Source of the DNA: Candidatus Saccharimonadota bacterium
Lineage (GTDB): Bacteria; Patescibacteriota; Saccharimonadia; Saccharimonadales; Saccharimonadaceae
Assembly (NCBI GenBank): GCA_015999875.1
Contig: JAECRG010000001.1
Span: 62,001-126,000, forward strand
DNA: 64,000 bases
Reading direction: 5' to 3'
Below the pieces are notes generated by a model. It made no database searches and was not told the DNA's origin. It worked only from the letters and a program-made list of their open reading frames with translations. Positions 18,346 through 27,710 of this stretch are shown one piece after another. Both the position numbers and the translations under genes were made by a program. Numbering within the stretch: position 1 is the stretch's first letter; every line of letters begins with the position of its first letter.

Positions 18346-19104
18346 TTATTCCTCTCCCTCTTGCTGCGTAGCTGCATCTTCGCCGTATACGTGCAAAAAC
18401 ACATCATCCATCGTGGTTTTTTTGAATTTTTTTAGTACTTCCGATACCGTACCATATGCTGCCTTGTTGCCATCTTTGAGGAGTATCAAACGATCACATA
18501 AGCGCTCTACCTCTGACATATCGTGTGTAATCAGTATGATTGTGGCACCTTTTGCCCGCTGGGCTTCGATGATATCCATGAGGAGGCGTCGGTTGACTGG
18601 GTCGAATCCTTTGGTTGGCTCATCAAGTATGAGTACATCCGGGTCGTTCATGATAGTTACACCTAGCTGTACTTTTTGCTGCTGACCGCCAGAGAGCTTG
18701 TCTACTTTTGTCTTGGCTTTGTCCTCTAGCTTGACACGTTTAAGATAATTCAGTGACCACTCTTTGGCCTCGTTTTTGCCAAGACCCTTGAGTTGGCCGA
18801 AGTATGTCATGACATCTATGACAGATTCTTTTTTGTAGAGGCCACGTTCTTCAGGCAAATAGCCGAGCATTTTGCCATCCTCTGGCTCAAACGCTTTTCC
18901 ATTTATGGTGAGTGAACCGGCGCTCGGTTGATATATTCCTAGTAACGCTCGCATAGTGGTCGTCTTGCCGCTACCATTGCTCCCTAGAAAACCAAATGTT
19001 TCGCCTTTTTTGACCTCAAATGAAAGATCATCGATAACTGTCTTGTCGCCAAATTTCATCGTAAAGTTTTCGATGGATATGACTGAATCTGCGGCTTTTG
19101 TCAA
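18346..19104 (-). CDS. ABC transporter ATP-binding protein (NatA-like)
   Basis: Walker A GSNGSGKTT, LSGGQQQKVQLG, LDEPTKGFDP; TTG start with AAGGAGG. Confidence 0.9.
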   Translation of the reverse strand: MTKAADSVISIENFTMKFGDKTVIDDLSFEVKKGETFGFLGSNGSGKTTTMRALLGIYQPSAGSLTINGKAFEPEDGKMLGYLPEERGLYKKESVIDVMTYFGQLKGLGKNEAKEWSLNYLKRVKLEDKAKTKVDKLSGGQQQKVQLGVTIMNDPDVLILDEPTKGFDPVNRRLLMDIIEAQRAKGATIILITHDMSEVERLCDRLILLKDGNKAAYGTVSEVLKKFKKTTMDDVFLHVYGEDAATQQEGEE

Positions 19105-19179
19105 ACTAACCTCCTTTTCAACTCTTTCTATGATACCGTAGCTGCCCTTGTTTGAGCAACTAGCTTATCAGGACTGTGC

Positions 19180-19185
19180 TACTAT
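19180..19185 (+). promoter_or_regulatory. -10 element TACTAT 7 nt before tgt ATG
   Basis: TACTAT-attacag-ATG. Confidence 0.45.
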
Positions 19186-19192
19186 ATTACAG

Positions 19193-20410
19193 ATGCAAAC
19201 AGCACTACGCTTTACTATCCATGACCGTCTCGAAGGCGCACTTGCGCGCACGGGAACACTCGTCACGCCGCATGGCGAAATTCAGACGCCTGCGTTTATT
19301 CCAGTTGGCACAAAAGCTACACTCAAAGCTCTGACGCCAGAGCAGCTACTGGCTACCGGTGCCCAGGCTGTATTAGTAAATGCCTACCATCTCTATCTAC
19401 GTCCAGGCCATGAGCTTATCGACCGTGCGGGCGGCGTTCACGCTTTCATGAACTGGAAAGGCCCGATCTTTAGTGATAGCGGCGGGTTTCAGGTGATGAG
19501 TCTCGGAGTAGGTTTTAAGAAAGTTGTTGATATGGAGGGTGAACCTGACCAGCAGTCTACCAAAAAGAAAAAAGACAAATTGGCTTGGATCGATAATGAT
19601 GGAGTGCGGTTTAAATCGCACCTTGATGGAAGTATGCACCGATTTACCCCAGAGCTATCGATGCAGATTCAGCATGGTATCGGCGCAGATATTACTTTTG
19701 CATTCGACGAGCTTACGACACTGTTCCACGATTACGCATACCAAGTTGAGAGTTTGGAGCAGCGAACACATCCATGGGCAGTCCGTAGTCTCACAGAGCA
19801 CCAGCGCCTCAATGCAGAGCGGTCACATCGCCCTCCGCAAGCACTGTTTGGGGTGGTTCAGGGTGCGGATCATGAAGACCTGCGACGTCAGTGTGCGAAA
19901 TTTTTGGGCGCGATGGATTTTGACGGCTATGGTCTTGGTGGCGCACTTCGTAAAAGTAATATTGGCAACAACGTGCGATGGATGTGCGAAGAATTGCCAG
20001 AAGATAAACCTCGCCATATGCTCGGTATCTCCGAGCCAGACGACATTTTCGATTGTATAGAAAATGGCGCAGACACATTTGATTGCGTCTCCCCTGCCCG
20101 CGTAGGTCGAAACGGCGCACTATATACACAGAATGGCCGTGTGAATATAACACGATTGGAGTTTAAGGAGAAGTTTGAACCGTTTGACGCAGCATGTGAT
20201 TGCTATACGTGTCAGAATTTTACAGCAGCGTATCTGCACCATTTGTTTAAGGCGGACGAATTGTTATCTAACACTTTGGCGACAATTCATAATGAGCGCT
20301 TCGTCGTGAAATTGGTAGATGACATACGTGCGAGTATATCTGACGGTACTTTCTATGAATTTAAAACCTCATTTCTGCAATCCTATTACTCCCACTCCAA
20401 GATTGAGTAA
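19193..20410 (+). CDS. tgt: Queuine/preQ1 tRNA-ribosyltransferase
   Basis: IQTPAFIPVGTKATLKAL, SDSGGFQVMSL, CDCYTCQNFTAAYLHHL zinc site; start revised from 19148. Confidence 0.93.
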   Translation: MQTALRFTIHDRLEGALARTGTLVTPHGEIQTPAFIPVGTKATLKALTPEQLLATGAQAVLVNAYHLYLRPGHELIDRAGGVHAFMNWKGPIFSDSGGFQVMSLGVGFKKVVDMEGEPDQQSTKKKKDKLAWIDNDGVRFKSHLDGSMHRFTPELSMQIQHGIGADITFAFDELTTLFHDYAYQVESLEQRTHPWAVRSLTEHQRLNAERSHRPPQALFGVVQGADHEDLRRQCAKFLGAMDFDGYGLGGALRKSNIGNNVRWMCEELPEDKPRHMLGISEPDDIFDCIENGADTFDCVSPARVGRNGALYTQNGRVNITRLEFKEKFEPFDAACDCYTCQNFTAAYLHHLFKADELLSNTLATIHNERFVVKLVDDIRASISDGTFYEFKTSFLQSYYSHSKIE

Positions 20411-20460
20411 TACGGCCAGTATTTATAGCTAAGCGTGAGCGTTTATAGTATGATATCTGT

Positions 20461-20757
20461 ATGTATGGAATAATTGTTTTTGTTCATGTTGTCGCGATGG
20501 TGTCGTCAATGGCGCTTATGAGCGGAGCTGTTGGTCTGGGATTCCTAGGCAAGAAGATTGCACTACGTAGTGCAACTCTAGGGGTGTATGCTACTGTTAT
20601 CGGAACAATTAGCGGTATTGGATTACTGCTAGATAACCCGCTGTCTCTGCAATGCGTTTTTCTAACGGCGTACGTGGCAGGGGTCTCCGTGCTATATTAT
20701 TTCGGGTTTGGCTTCGGGGTGATGTCTGACGCTCGCTTGATCCGACAGCGCTTGTAA
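20461..20757 (+). CDS. Small multi-TM membrane protein
   Basis: 98 aa hydrophobic ORF; TATGAT 6 nt before ATG. Confidence 0.55.
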   Translation: MYGIIVFVHVVAMVSSMALMSGAVGLGFLGKKIALRSATLGVYATVIGTISGIGLLLDNPLSLQCVFLTAYVAGVSVLYYFGFGFGVMSDARLIRQRL

Positions 20758-20797
20758 GCTCCTGTTCAAGCATTACTAAGTGCGCTATACTACGGGT

Positions 20798-21931
20798 ATG
20801 AAAGTCCGCATTGATATTGATACAAATACTTTTGTTCGTTTCTGGCTCGTCGTTATAGGCTTTGGCCTAGTAGGGTTTGCAATTTATAGCGCCCGAACAG
20901 CACTTGTAATCGTCGGAGTTGCGCTATTTTTGGCATTAGCGTTGAGTAATCCAGTGACAAAACTTGCAAGTTTGATGCCAGGCAAAAGCCGTTTTGGCGG
21001 TACTGCGGCAGCATTCACACTGGTCGTGGCCTTCTTGGGGCTATTTATCGGGCTTATTGTGCCACCGGTAATCGAGCAGACGGTGCGTGTTGCTGATAAT
21101 GTACCTTCTCTGGTAGACTCTGCACAAGACCAGTGGCACCTTGTCGATGACCTTGTCGATCGCTATCACTTGCAGTCTCAAGTAGACAACACTCTCAATT
21201 CCGTCAAGGAAAATGCTACCGCATGGGCGGCAAATATTGGACAATCGTTTGTATCGAGTATAGGCTCGTTGTTTAGCGTACTTGCGGCGACCTTCTTGGT
21301 TATTGTGCTTGCGTTTTTGATGCTTCTCGAAGGCCCGGGGTGGCTCCGTAAACTGTGGAGTGTATACAGCGACGAAGAGAAAATGAAATACCATCAGCGC
21401 CTTGCGGGTCGTATGCATATGGTTGTAACTGGCTACGTGACGGGTCAGCTGGCCGTATCGAGCGTGGGCGCATTGTGCGCAGGATTGGTAGTATTCGCGT
21501 TACACTTCTTCTTTCCTGCGATACCTATGAACCTGGCTCTACCGACGGTTGCAATTGCATTTATATTCTCGCTCATACCAATGTTCGGTGCTACGATCGC
21601 GGGCATCTTGATCGCAATCCTGCTCGCCTTTAACGATGTTACTGCTGCAGTGGTATTTATTGTGTTCTTTGTCATATACCAGCAAATTGAAAACAACTTT
21701 ATTTCGCCAACAATTCAGTCCAAGACTGTGGAGCTTTCTGCCCTTGCGGTACTTGTTGCTGTGACTATCGGACTCTACGTGTTTGGGCTGGTGGGTGGTA
21801 TTATCTCGATTCCAATCGCTGGTTGTATTAAGGTACTTCTCGAAGATCATTTTGAACAAACTAAAAAAGCGCGTACAAAAAGCACTAAGCCGTTACATAA
21901 GCTCGTTAAAAAGCTGCAAGAAGAAGCTTAG
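20798..21931 (+). CDS. AI-2E/PerM family transporter
   Basis: Multi-TM, IVPPVIEQTVRVADNVPSLVD, QQIENNFISPTIQSKTVELSALAVLVAV; TATACT 6 nt before ATG. Confidence 0.88.
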   Translation: MKVRIDIDTNTFVRFWLVVIGFGLVGFAIYSARTALVIVGVALFLALALSNPVTKLASLMPGKSRFGGTAAAFTLVVAFLGLFIGLIVPPVIEQTVRVADNVPSLVDSAQDQWHLVDDLVDRYHLQSQVDNTLNSVKENATAWAANIGQSFVSSIGSLFSVLAATFLVIVLAFLMLLEGPGWLRKLWSVYSDEEKMKYHQRLAGRMHMVVTGYVTGQLAVSSVGALCAGLVVFALHFFFPAIPMNLALPTVAIAFIFSLIPMFGATIAGILIAILLAFNDVTAAVVFIVFFVIYQQIENNFISPTIQSKTVELSALAVLVAVTIGLYVFGLVGGIISIPIAGCIKVLLEDHFEQTKKARTKSTKPLHKLVKKLQEEA

Positions 21932-21934
21932 CTT

Positions 21935-23380
21935 CTACTTATATTCCCAAAGTGAACCAGTAGCCGTGTCGCGAACAGTAATGCCTTGAGTAGCTAACGT
22001 GTCTCGGAGTATGTCTGATTTTGTCCAGTTTTTGTCTTCACGTGCGCGACGACGCTCCAGTATAAGCTGCTTAGCGTTGTCGCCTATATCTGGTGTTGAG
22101 GTTATAAGCTCAAACCCGAGTACGTTATCTACGTGCTGCAAGAACTCTGTAAGAGCCCGAGGGTCAATGTAGCTTGCTGTAGAATCTAGTACTTCGCCGA
22201 GTACGCGGTCTACATGTGCCAAGCCTTCAGAAGTATTCATATTGTCGTTGAGTACTTCTGTAAGTGCTTGCGATGCAGCGTATGCTGGTACTCGATTATC
22301 TCGCTGCTCATCGACGGTTTCGTGAAGCTGATGTCGCAATACGGCTGCACGGCGCCAATTGTGTAGACGATGTGTGGCAGAGGTAAGGTTTTCAAAAGTG
22401 AAGTTTCCTTCTGTCTGATAGCCGCTCTGTAGTATAAACATACGAAGGTCTTGTGGTGTATATCCTTTTGCCTCAAGGTCGTCGAGCGTGTAGCCGTTAC
22501 CTAGGCTTTTGCTGATTTTAGTGCCATCTACTTTGAGATGATTGTTGTGTAGCCAGTAATTACTGAATCGCAGTCCTGTTGCCGCTTCGCTTTGCGCAAT
22601 TTCGTTTGTATGATGCACGGGTATGTGGTCGATTCCTCCGGTGTGAATATCGAGGGTAGTTCCCAGTAAGTCCATGGCCATGGCGGAGCATTCAAGATGC
22701 CATCCCGGGAAACCTTTGCGAGTTGCATCACCCTTTAGTAGATCTACAGGTGTATCCCACTCCATGTCACGCGTCTCGCCAGAGGGGGTGAACTTCCAGA
22801 GTGCAAAATCACTTGCATTTCGCTTTGCCTGGTTGAATTCAACACGCGCACCGGCTTTTTGTGCATCGATATCAAGACGAGCAAAGTCGGCATATGTTGG
22901 GAATTTGCTCGTATCAAAATATATTCCATCATCTATCTGGTATGTATAGCCCTTTTGTCCTAGTGTTCGGACAAGCTCGAGCTGCTGAGGAATATACTCG
23001 GTGGCCTTTGTGATGTACTCGGGTTGCTTCAGATTGAGCCGCTGCATGCCACGCAAGAAGTCGTCTCCGTAGAATTTGGCTACGTCCCATGCGGTCTTGT
23101 CTTCGCGACGTGCACCTTTTTCAAGTTTGTCTTCTCCGTCGTCTGCATCGCTAACTAGGTGACCCACATCAGTAATATTCATAACGCGGTGAACTTTGTA
23201 TTCATTTGCTTCGAGTAGGCGTACTAGAATATCCCAGTAAACATAAGCAGTCCAGTTACCAATCGTAAGATAGTCGTATACGGTAGGGCCACAGGTATAA
23301 AGTTTTACTTCTCCCTCATGTTGTGGTATGAATTTTTCTGTCGTACGCGTGCGGGTATTGTAAAACTGTAAACTGCTCAT
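21935..23380 (-). CDS. cysS: Cysteinyl-tRNA synthetase
   Basis: CGPTVYDYLTIGNWTAYVYWDIL, GWHLECSAMAMD, KISKSLGN. Confidence 0.95.
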   Translation of the reverse strand: MSSLQFYNTRTRTTEKFIPQHEGEVKLYTCGPTVYDYLTIGNWTAYVYWDILVRLLEANEYKVHRVMNITDVGHLVSDADDGEDKLEKGARREDKTAWDVAKFYGDDFLRGMQRLNLKQPEYITKATEYIPQQLELVRTLGQKGYTYQIDDGIYFDTSKFPTYADFARLDIDAQKAGARVEFNQAKRNASDFALWKFTPSGETRDMEWDTPVDLLKGDATRKGFPGWHLECSAMAMDLLGTTLDIHTGGIDHIPVHHTNEIAQSEAATGLRFSNYWLHNNHLKVDGTKISKSLGNGYTLDDLEAKGYTPQDLRMFILQSGYQTEGNFTFENLTSATHRLHNWRRAAVLRHQLHETVDEQRDNRVPAYAASQALTEVLNDNMNTSEGLAHVDRVLGEVLDSTASYIDPRALTEFLQHVDNVLGFELITSTPDIGDNAKQLILERRRAREDKNWTKSDILRDTLATQGITVRDTATGSLWEYK

Positions 23381-23383
23381 GTA

Positions 23384-24370
23384 CTATATTGTACCAGATG
23401 CAATGGCTTTGTCGGTGGCCTCTATGAGCTCTTTGACGACTTGTTCCTCTGACTCGTAGACACGGAAGCCAGCGGCATATTTGTGCCCACCCCCACCAAA
23501 GTACCCTGCGACATCAGAGCTGATAGGACTATTGCTGCGCAGCTTACCTGTAAGCTTTCCATCCGGATATGTTTTGATTGCTACAGCAATCTCTACTCCG
23601 ACAACAAGTCGCATCTCGTCGAGTACTAACACGCTAGGGTTATATGCGTCGCTGTATTGTTGAATCTCATCGAATGGAATGCGGACAAGCGCGAGTTTAC
23701 CATCGCAGAAATATTCGATCCGCTCGATTAGGCGGCCTTTGTATTCTAAGATGTGCTGAGGCTTTTTCATAAATTCGCGTCGTCTCTCTTCTATTTTCGA
23801 GACGCTTGCGCCAAGTGCGGTCAACTCGCCCGCCACATGAAATGACTCAGGAATGACATTTGGTGTTGTGAGACCGAGGGTGTCTGATTGGAGCGCAACC
23901 ATCATGCTTTCTGCTGCTGTAGCGTTGATGCTCCACCCTGCTTCGATAGCTAAGTGATAGATTACTTGACTGGCGGCGGGTGCTTCTTCGATAAGTAGAT
24001 CATAGTCAAAGCTAAGATTTGGAGCCGTCTCTGTGTGGTGATCTATTACGAGCACGTTATGCGATTCGAGAAAGTGCCGTACTCCAGGTGTCTCTAATAC
24101 TTTACTCATCAGTACATCTGCAGTCGTGTCTACGATAATAGCTAAGTCCGCTTTTGCGTCAAACTCTGTTACTACCCGATCCCAGCCATGAATGTAGCGC
24201 ATGTATTTCGGTATTTCTACAGGGCAATAAAGTACGACCTCTTTGCCGAGATCTCCTAGAATTTCTTCGAGAGCAAGTGAGCTACCCAGACTGTCGCCAT
24301 CTGGGTTTTCGGCTTGGATTACAATAACTTTTTTAGAATTAGCAATAAGTTCAATAGATTTTTTGTACAT
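23384..24370 (-). CDS. DHH/DHHA1 phosphoesterase (NrnA/RecJ-like)
   Basis: NPDGDSLGSSLAL, VIDHHTETAP, GGGHKYAAGF; start revised to MYKKSIELI. Confidence 0.88.
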   Translation of the reverse strand: MYKKSIELIANSKKVIVIQAENPDGDSLGSSLALEEILGDLGKEVVLYCPVEIPKYMRYIHGWDRVVTEFDAKADLAIIVDTTADVLMSKVLETPGVRHFLESHNVLVIDHHTETAPNLSFDYDLLIEEAPAASQVIYHLAIEAGWSINATAAESMMVALQSDTLGLTTPNVIPESFHVAGELTALGASVSKIEERRREFMKKPQHILEYKGRLIERIEYFCDGKLALVRIPFDEIQQYSDAYNPSVLVLDEMRLVVGVEIAVAIKTYPDGKLTGKLRSNSPISSDVAGYFGGGGHKYAAGFRVYESEEQVVKELIEATDKAIASGTI

Positions 24371-24452
24371 TATTACTATTGTAACAGAGGTAAGGGATTT
24401 CTTGTATAGCAACCGTGGTTACCGAAGCCTGTTGGGAATGACTTAATACTAA

Positions 24453-25133
24453 CTACTCTATGATTCGGCAAGTCTGAGCATTGAATATTGTGTCTCTGGT
24501 GGTGTACTGGCGTTGCAAAGCCAGGGAGGGGTCCCAGTATTCTGTCGCCATACCCCCATTCTCACATGTATAAATAGCTATTTTGTCAGTGACTGGGATG
24601 GATGACATTGCAGCAAGCTCACCTTGGCTGAGGGTTGTCTCTGGTGATGTGTCGAATTGAGCAAGTGAAGTAGGATACATGTTGTGTAGGCTATAATAAA
24701 CCTCGGCTTTTTTTATCACCGACAATGCGACTGAGCTAGAATCATATTTAAGCTGTTGTGTTTCGGTTGTGCGCTGTGTTGCCTCGGCCCTTTCTTGAAC
24801 ACTTTTAAATCCTGCGATCGTGATTGCCGTAAGAATTCCAAGCATAATGATGCCAAGTAGTATGAATACCGAGTTGAGTACGATACCAACCGTGGCTAGG
24901 GTTGTTGGGTAACCCGCCTTTCGCGATTTACTCTTTGCTATTAGAGAAAGAATCAGGCCAACTACAGAAAAGAAAAAAGCTAAAACAATGCCGACAATCG
25001 CAAGTGTCTTACCGGGGTCATCGCCGGTTGGCTGCTCTGGAGTGGCCGGGCTGGACGGTGAGGCAGACGGGGGTTGATATGCTGGAACCGGCGGTGCTGT
25101 TTGTGGCGGCTGACTGTCTTCGTTTGGATACAT
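24453..25133 (-). CDS. DUF4190-like membrane protein with pilin-like C-terminal part
   Basis: Pro-rich N-terminus, two TM (GKTLAIVGIVLAFFFSVVGLILSLIAKSKSRK...), then ITIAGFKSVQERAEATQRTTE. Confidence 0.6.
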   Translation of the reverse strand: MYPNEDSQPPQTAPPVPAYQPPSASPSSPATPEQPTGDDPGKTLAIVGIVLAFFFSVVGLILSLIAKSKSRKAGYPTTLATVGIVLNSVFILLGIIMLGILTAITIAGFKSVQERAEATQRTTETQQLKYDSSSVALSVIKKAEVYYSLHNMYPTSLAQFDTSPETTLSQGELAAMSSIPVTDKIAIYTCENGGMATEYWDPSLALQRQYTTRDTIFNAQTCRIIE

Positions 25134-25169
25134 AAACTCTCCTATAAGTATAAGCTTTGTGCGAGTATA

Positions 25170-25784
25170 CTACAGGGTTCGTCGGCCTTCAAGTGCATGA
25201 GAGAGAGTAATTTGATCAGCATACTCTAGATCTACACCTACAGGAAGACCTCGAGCCAAGCGGCTCATTTTAACGGTCAATCCATGGTCTTCAATTTGGC
25301 GTTGTAAGAATAGAGCCGTAGACTCTCCTTCTACGCTCGCGTTGGTGGCGATGATGATTTCCTCGACGCTATCATCTCCAATACGCCTGAGTAGCTCAGG
25401 GATATGTAGCTGTTCGGGACCGATGCCATCGATAGGACTAATAGCGCCACCGAGTACGTGGTAAGTACCGCGATACTGCCCTGTGCGCTCTAGGGCAATA
25501 ATATCAAGTGGTTCTTCAACCACGGCTATGAGTGTTTTGTCTCGAGAAGAGTCGCTATATAGAGTAGACACCTCTTCTGAGCTATCGATGAGCGCGAATG
25601 TCACGGGGCATGATTTCACTCCAGTGTGAAGTTGCGTGATGGCGCTGGCTAATTTCTCGTTTGAAACTTGATTGGCGCGCAGCAAATGATACGCGTACCT
25701 TTCCGCGGTACGCGCACCAACACCTGGCAGCTTGCCGATCTCGTCTATAGTAGTAAGAAGTGCCTGGGGCAGCAACTGCGCCAT
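25170..25784 (-). CDS. recR: Recombination mediator RecR
   Basis: LPGVGARTAERYAYHLL, VVEEPLDIIALERTGQYRGTYHVLGGAISPIDGIGPE, ATNASVEGESTALFL. Confidence 0.93.
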   Translation of the reverse strand: MAQLLPQALLTTIDEIGKLPGVGARTAERYAYHLLRANQVSNEKLASAITQLHTGVKSCPVTFALIDSSEEVSTLYSDSSRDKTLIAVVEEPLDIIALERTGQYRGTYHVLGGAISPIDGIGPEQLHIPELLRRIGDDSVEEIIIATNASVEGESTALFLQRQIEDHGLTVKMSRLARGLPVGVDLEYADQITLSHALEGRRTL

Positions 25785-25788
25785 CCGA

Positions 25789-26097
25789 CTACATGCCTGG
25801 CAAGTTCATGCCACCCATGAGGGGCTTCATCTTCTCGGCCGCAACTTCTTGTGCTTTGGCCATGCCATCACGTATAGCAGCTTCAAGCCAGCCTTCGAGC
25901 TCTTCGATGTCTTCAAGATCAACGTACTGTGGATTGATTTTGATATTTTCAACTTTGAGCTCGCCGTTGATCGTTACTTCAACTGCCGGGTCATCTGCTT
26001 CGTCGTCACCACCTGCAACGGCGATAATTTGCTGTTTTTTGAGCTCTTTTTGTGCCTTGCGTAGGTCGTTGAGCATTTTCATCTGGTCGAATGCCAT
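25789..26097 (-). CDS. ybaB: YbaB/EbfC nucleoid-associated protein
   Basis: MAFDQMKMLNDLRKAQKELKK, VEVTINGELKVENIKINP; SD AGGAGG; adjacent to recR. Confidence 0.88.
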   Translation of the reverse strand: MAFDQMKMLNDLRKAQKELKKQQIIAVAGGDDEADDPAVEVTINGELKVENIKINPQYVDLEDIEELEGWLEAAIRDGMAKAQEVAAEKMKPLMGGMNLPGM

Positions 26098-26205
26098 GAG
26101 TATCAATTCCTCCTCTGAATTACTTCTATTATTATATCACGAGAATCTCGGACACCTAGGTAGTTACGAAATATTTCATTAAGAGCACTAAGCAGATCAT
26201 GATCG

Positions 26206-27690
26206 TTATTTAGTGGCTTTTTTGTAGATGTAGAGTCGATCGCTTTCCATGTGTAGCTCGCTAGTGGCTATGACTTCTGTGGGTCGCAAGTCAGAGGCGA
26301 TAATGCTACTGCTGCGAGTAGCAATTACATTTGTGTGGACTCCCCCGTCACGAAGTACATCCTTAGTTTGAGCACTTAGTGGGATATTCGAAAGATTATG
26401 CGAGTCGAAATATAATTTGTAAAATGGTAATTCACTAGGTGAAACAAGGACGCTTGGTTTGGGTATCGAATCAACTTTTGAGACAACAAGTTCTATATCG
26501 TTCGATGCAGAATTTGCAAGTGGCGCATAATAATGAAATGAGTAGAAATAGCGAACTGCGCCAGAGACAATGATACACGCAAACAAAATAGTGACAGGTA
26601 TGAGCGCAAATATGCGAGCATACGGGTTGCGCGGGAAAAGCTTGTACCAATAGTTAAGCAAGAAGCCGCTTCCAGACGCTACTAAAAGCGCGACGGGCAC
26701 TACAAGAAGCGCGAGTGACGTCGGATTCAACGTCACAACTGGTAGCAAAACAAGTAGCCATGTGAAAGTGAGATAACTTAGCGCCGAGTGGCGTCCGCGT
26801 AGTAGATGATAAACTCCGAGGCCTGCGAGAGATAGTGTGCTTAAGCCAAACACAGGAGCAAGTAACCCCGTCTGGTTGGTGGTGGTGGACGCGACATCTA
26901 TGAGCTGCATACCGAGCAGCTTGAGATTCGCGAGGATATCGAGAGAGAAGTGACTCGAATGGTATAGCAGCTGTGTCAAAAACGTGAGATCTCGATATGA
27001 TGCATATGCTATGAGCGCCAACATTGCGAAAATAACAAAGCCACCAAACATGATCGCTGAACGTGATGCTTTACGAAAGAGATATCGTGTATGTGGATGT
27101 AGTAAACTTGCAACTAGGAGCGCAAATAGTATATATGCGCTAAATGGAGTAAGCAGACTCAGCGCGGCTATGACGCTTCCGGCGTAAATTGCAAAAGGTT
27201 GAAGCGTGCGATTTTTGACGCCAAAACTCGCCACTAGGAGTAGTGCTACCGGCCAAAAGACTAGCATGATTTCTGGAGTACCAGTGGTTGCGAGAGAGAT
27301 AAAAAAGGCCGATACGACAATGATGCCACTTGCTAGGATACTAGCAGTTTGAGTAAAGCGCCTTCTTAATACTAAAATTAGGCCGGCAACTATCGCAAAA
27401 CCAAGCAATAGAGATGGTAGCTTCACGCTAATACTACTAAGTCCAAAGACGGAGATAGAGAGCTTCTGAAGCGCATGATATGGTAGATCAACTATTAGTA
27501 GACTTTCTGGGCGCGCAAAACTTAGCGATGCGCTCTGAAGTGCCGATTGCTGTTCGGCGGGTGTGTAGCCACCCGGTACGTACAGCGCTGCAAATACGAG
27601 TACACAGATAGTTGCTATGGCAAGAAAGCCATATCCAAGCCAAAAGCGCAGTTTATAGAGAGTATAGTTTTTAATGGTTTGTTTAGCCAT
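26206..27690 (-). CDS. Multi-TM glycosyltransferase-like membrane protein (ArnT/PMT-like)
   Basis: About 11 TM segments, N-terminal loop with DLPYHALQKLSISVFGLSSISVKLPSLL. Confidence 0.6.
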   Translation of the reverse strand: MAKQTIKNYTLYKLRFWLGYGFLAIATICVLVFAALYVPGGYTPAEQQSALQSASLSFARPESLLIVDLPYHALQKLSISVFGLSSISVKLPSLLLGFAIVAGLILVLRRRFTQTASILASGIIVVSAFFISLATTGTPEIMLVFWPVALLLVASFGVKNRTLQPFAIYAGSVIAALSLLTPFSAYILFALLVASLLHPHTRYLFRKASRSAIMFGGFVIFAMLALIAYASYRDLTFLTQLLYHSSHFSLDILANLKLLGMQLIDVASTTTNQTGLLAPVFGLSTLSLAGLGVYHLLRGRHSALSYLTFTWLLVLLPVVTLNPTSLALLVVPVALLVASGSGFLLNYWYKLFPRNPYARIFALIPVTILFACIIVSGAVRYFYSFHYYAPLANSASNDIELVVSKVDSIPKPSVLVSPSELPFYKLYFDSHNLSNIPLSAQTKDVLRDGGVHTNVIATRSSSIIASDLRPTEVIATSELHMESDRLYIYKKATK

Positions 27691-27710
27691 GAATAGCTTT
27701 ATTATACTGT

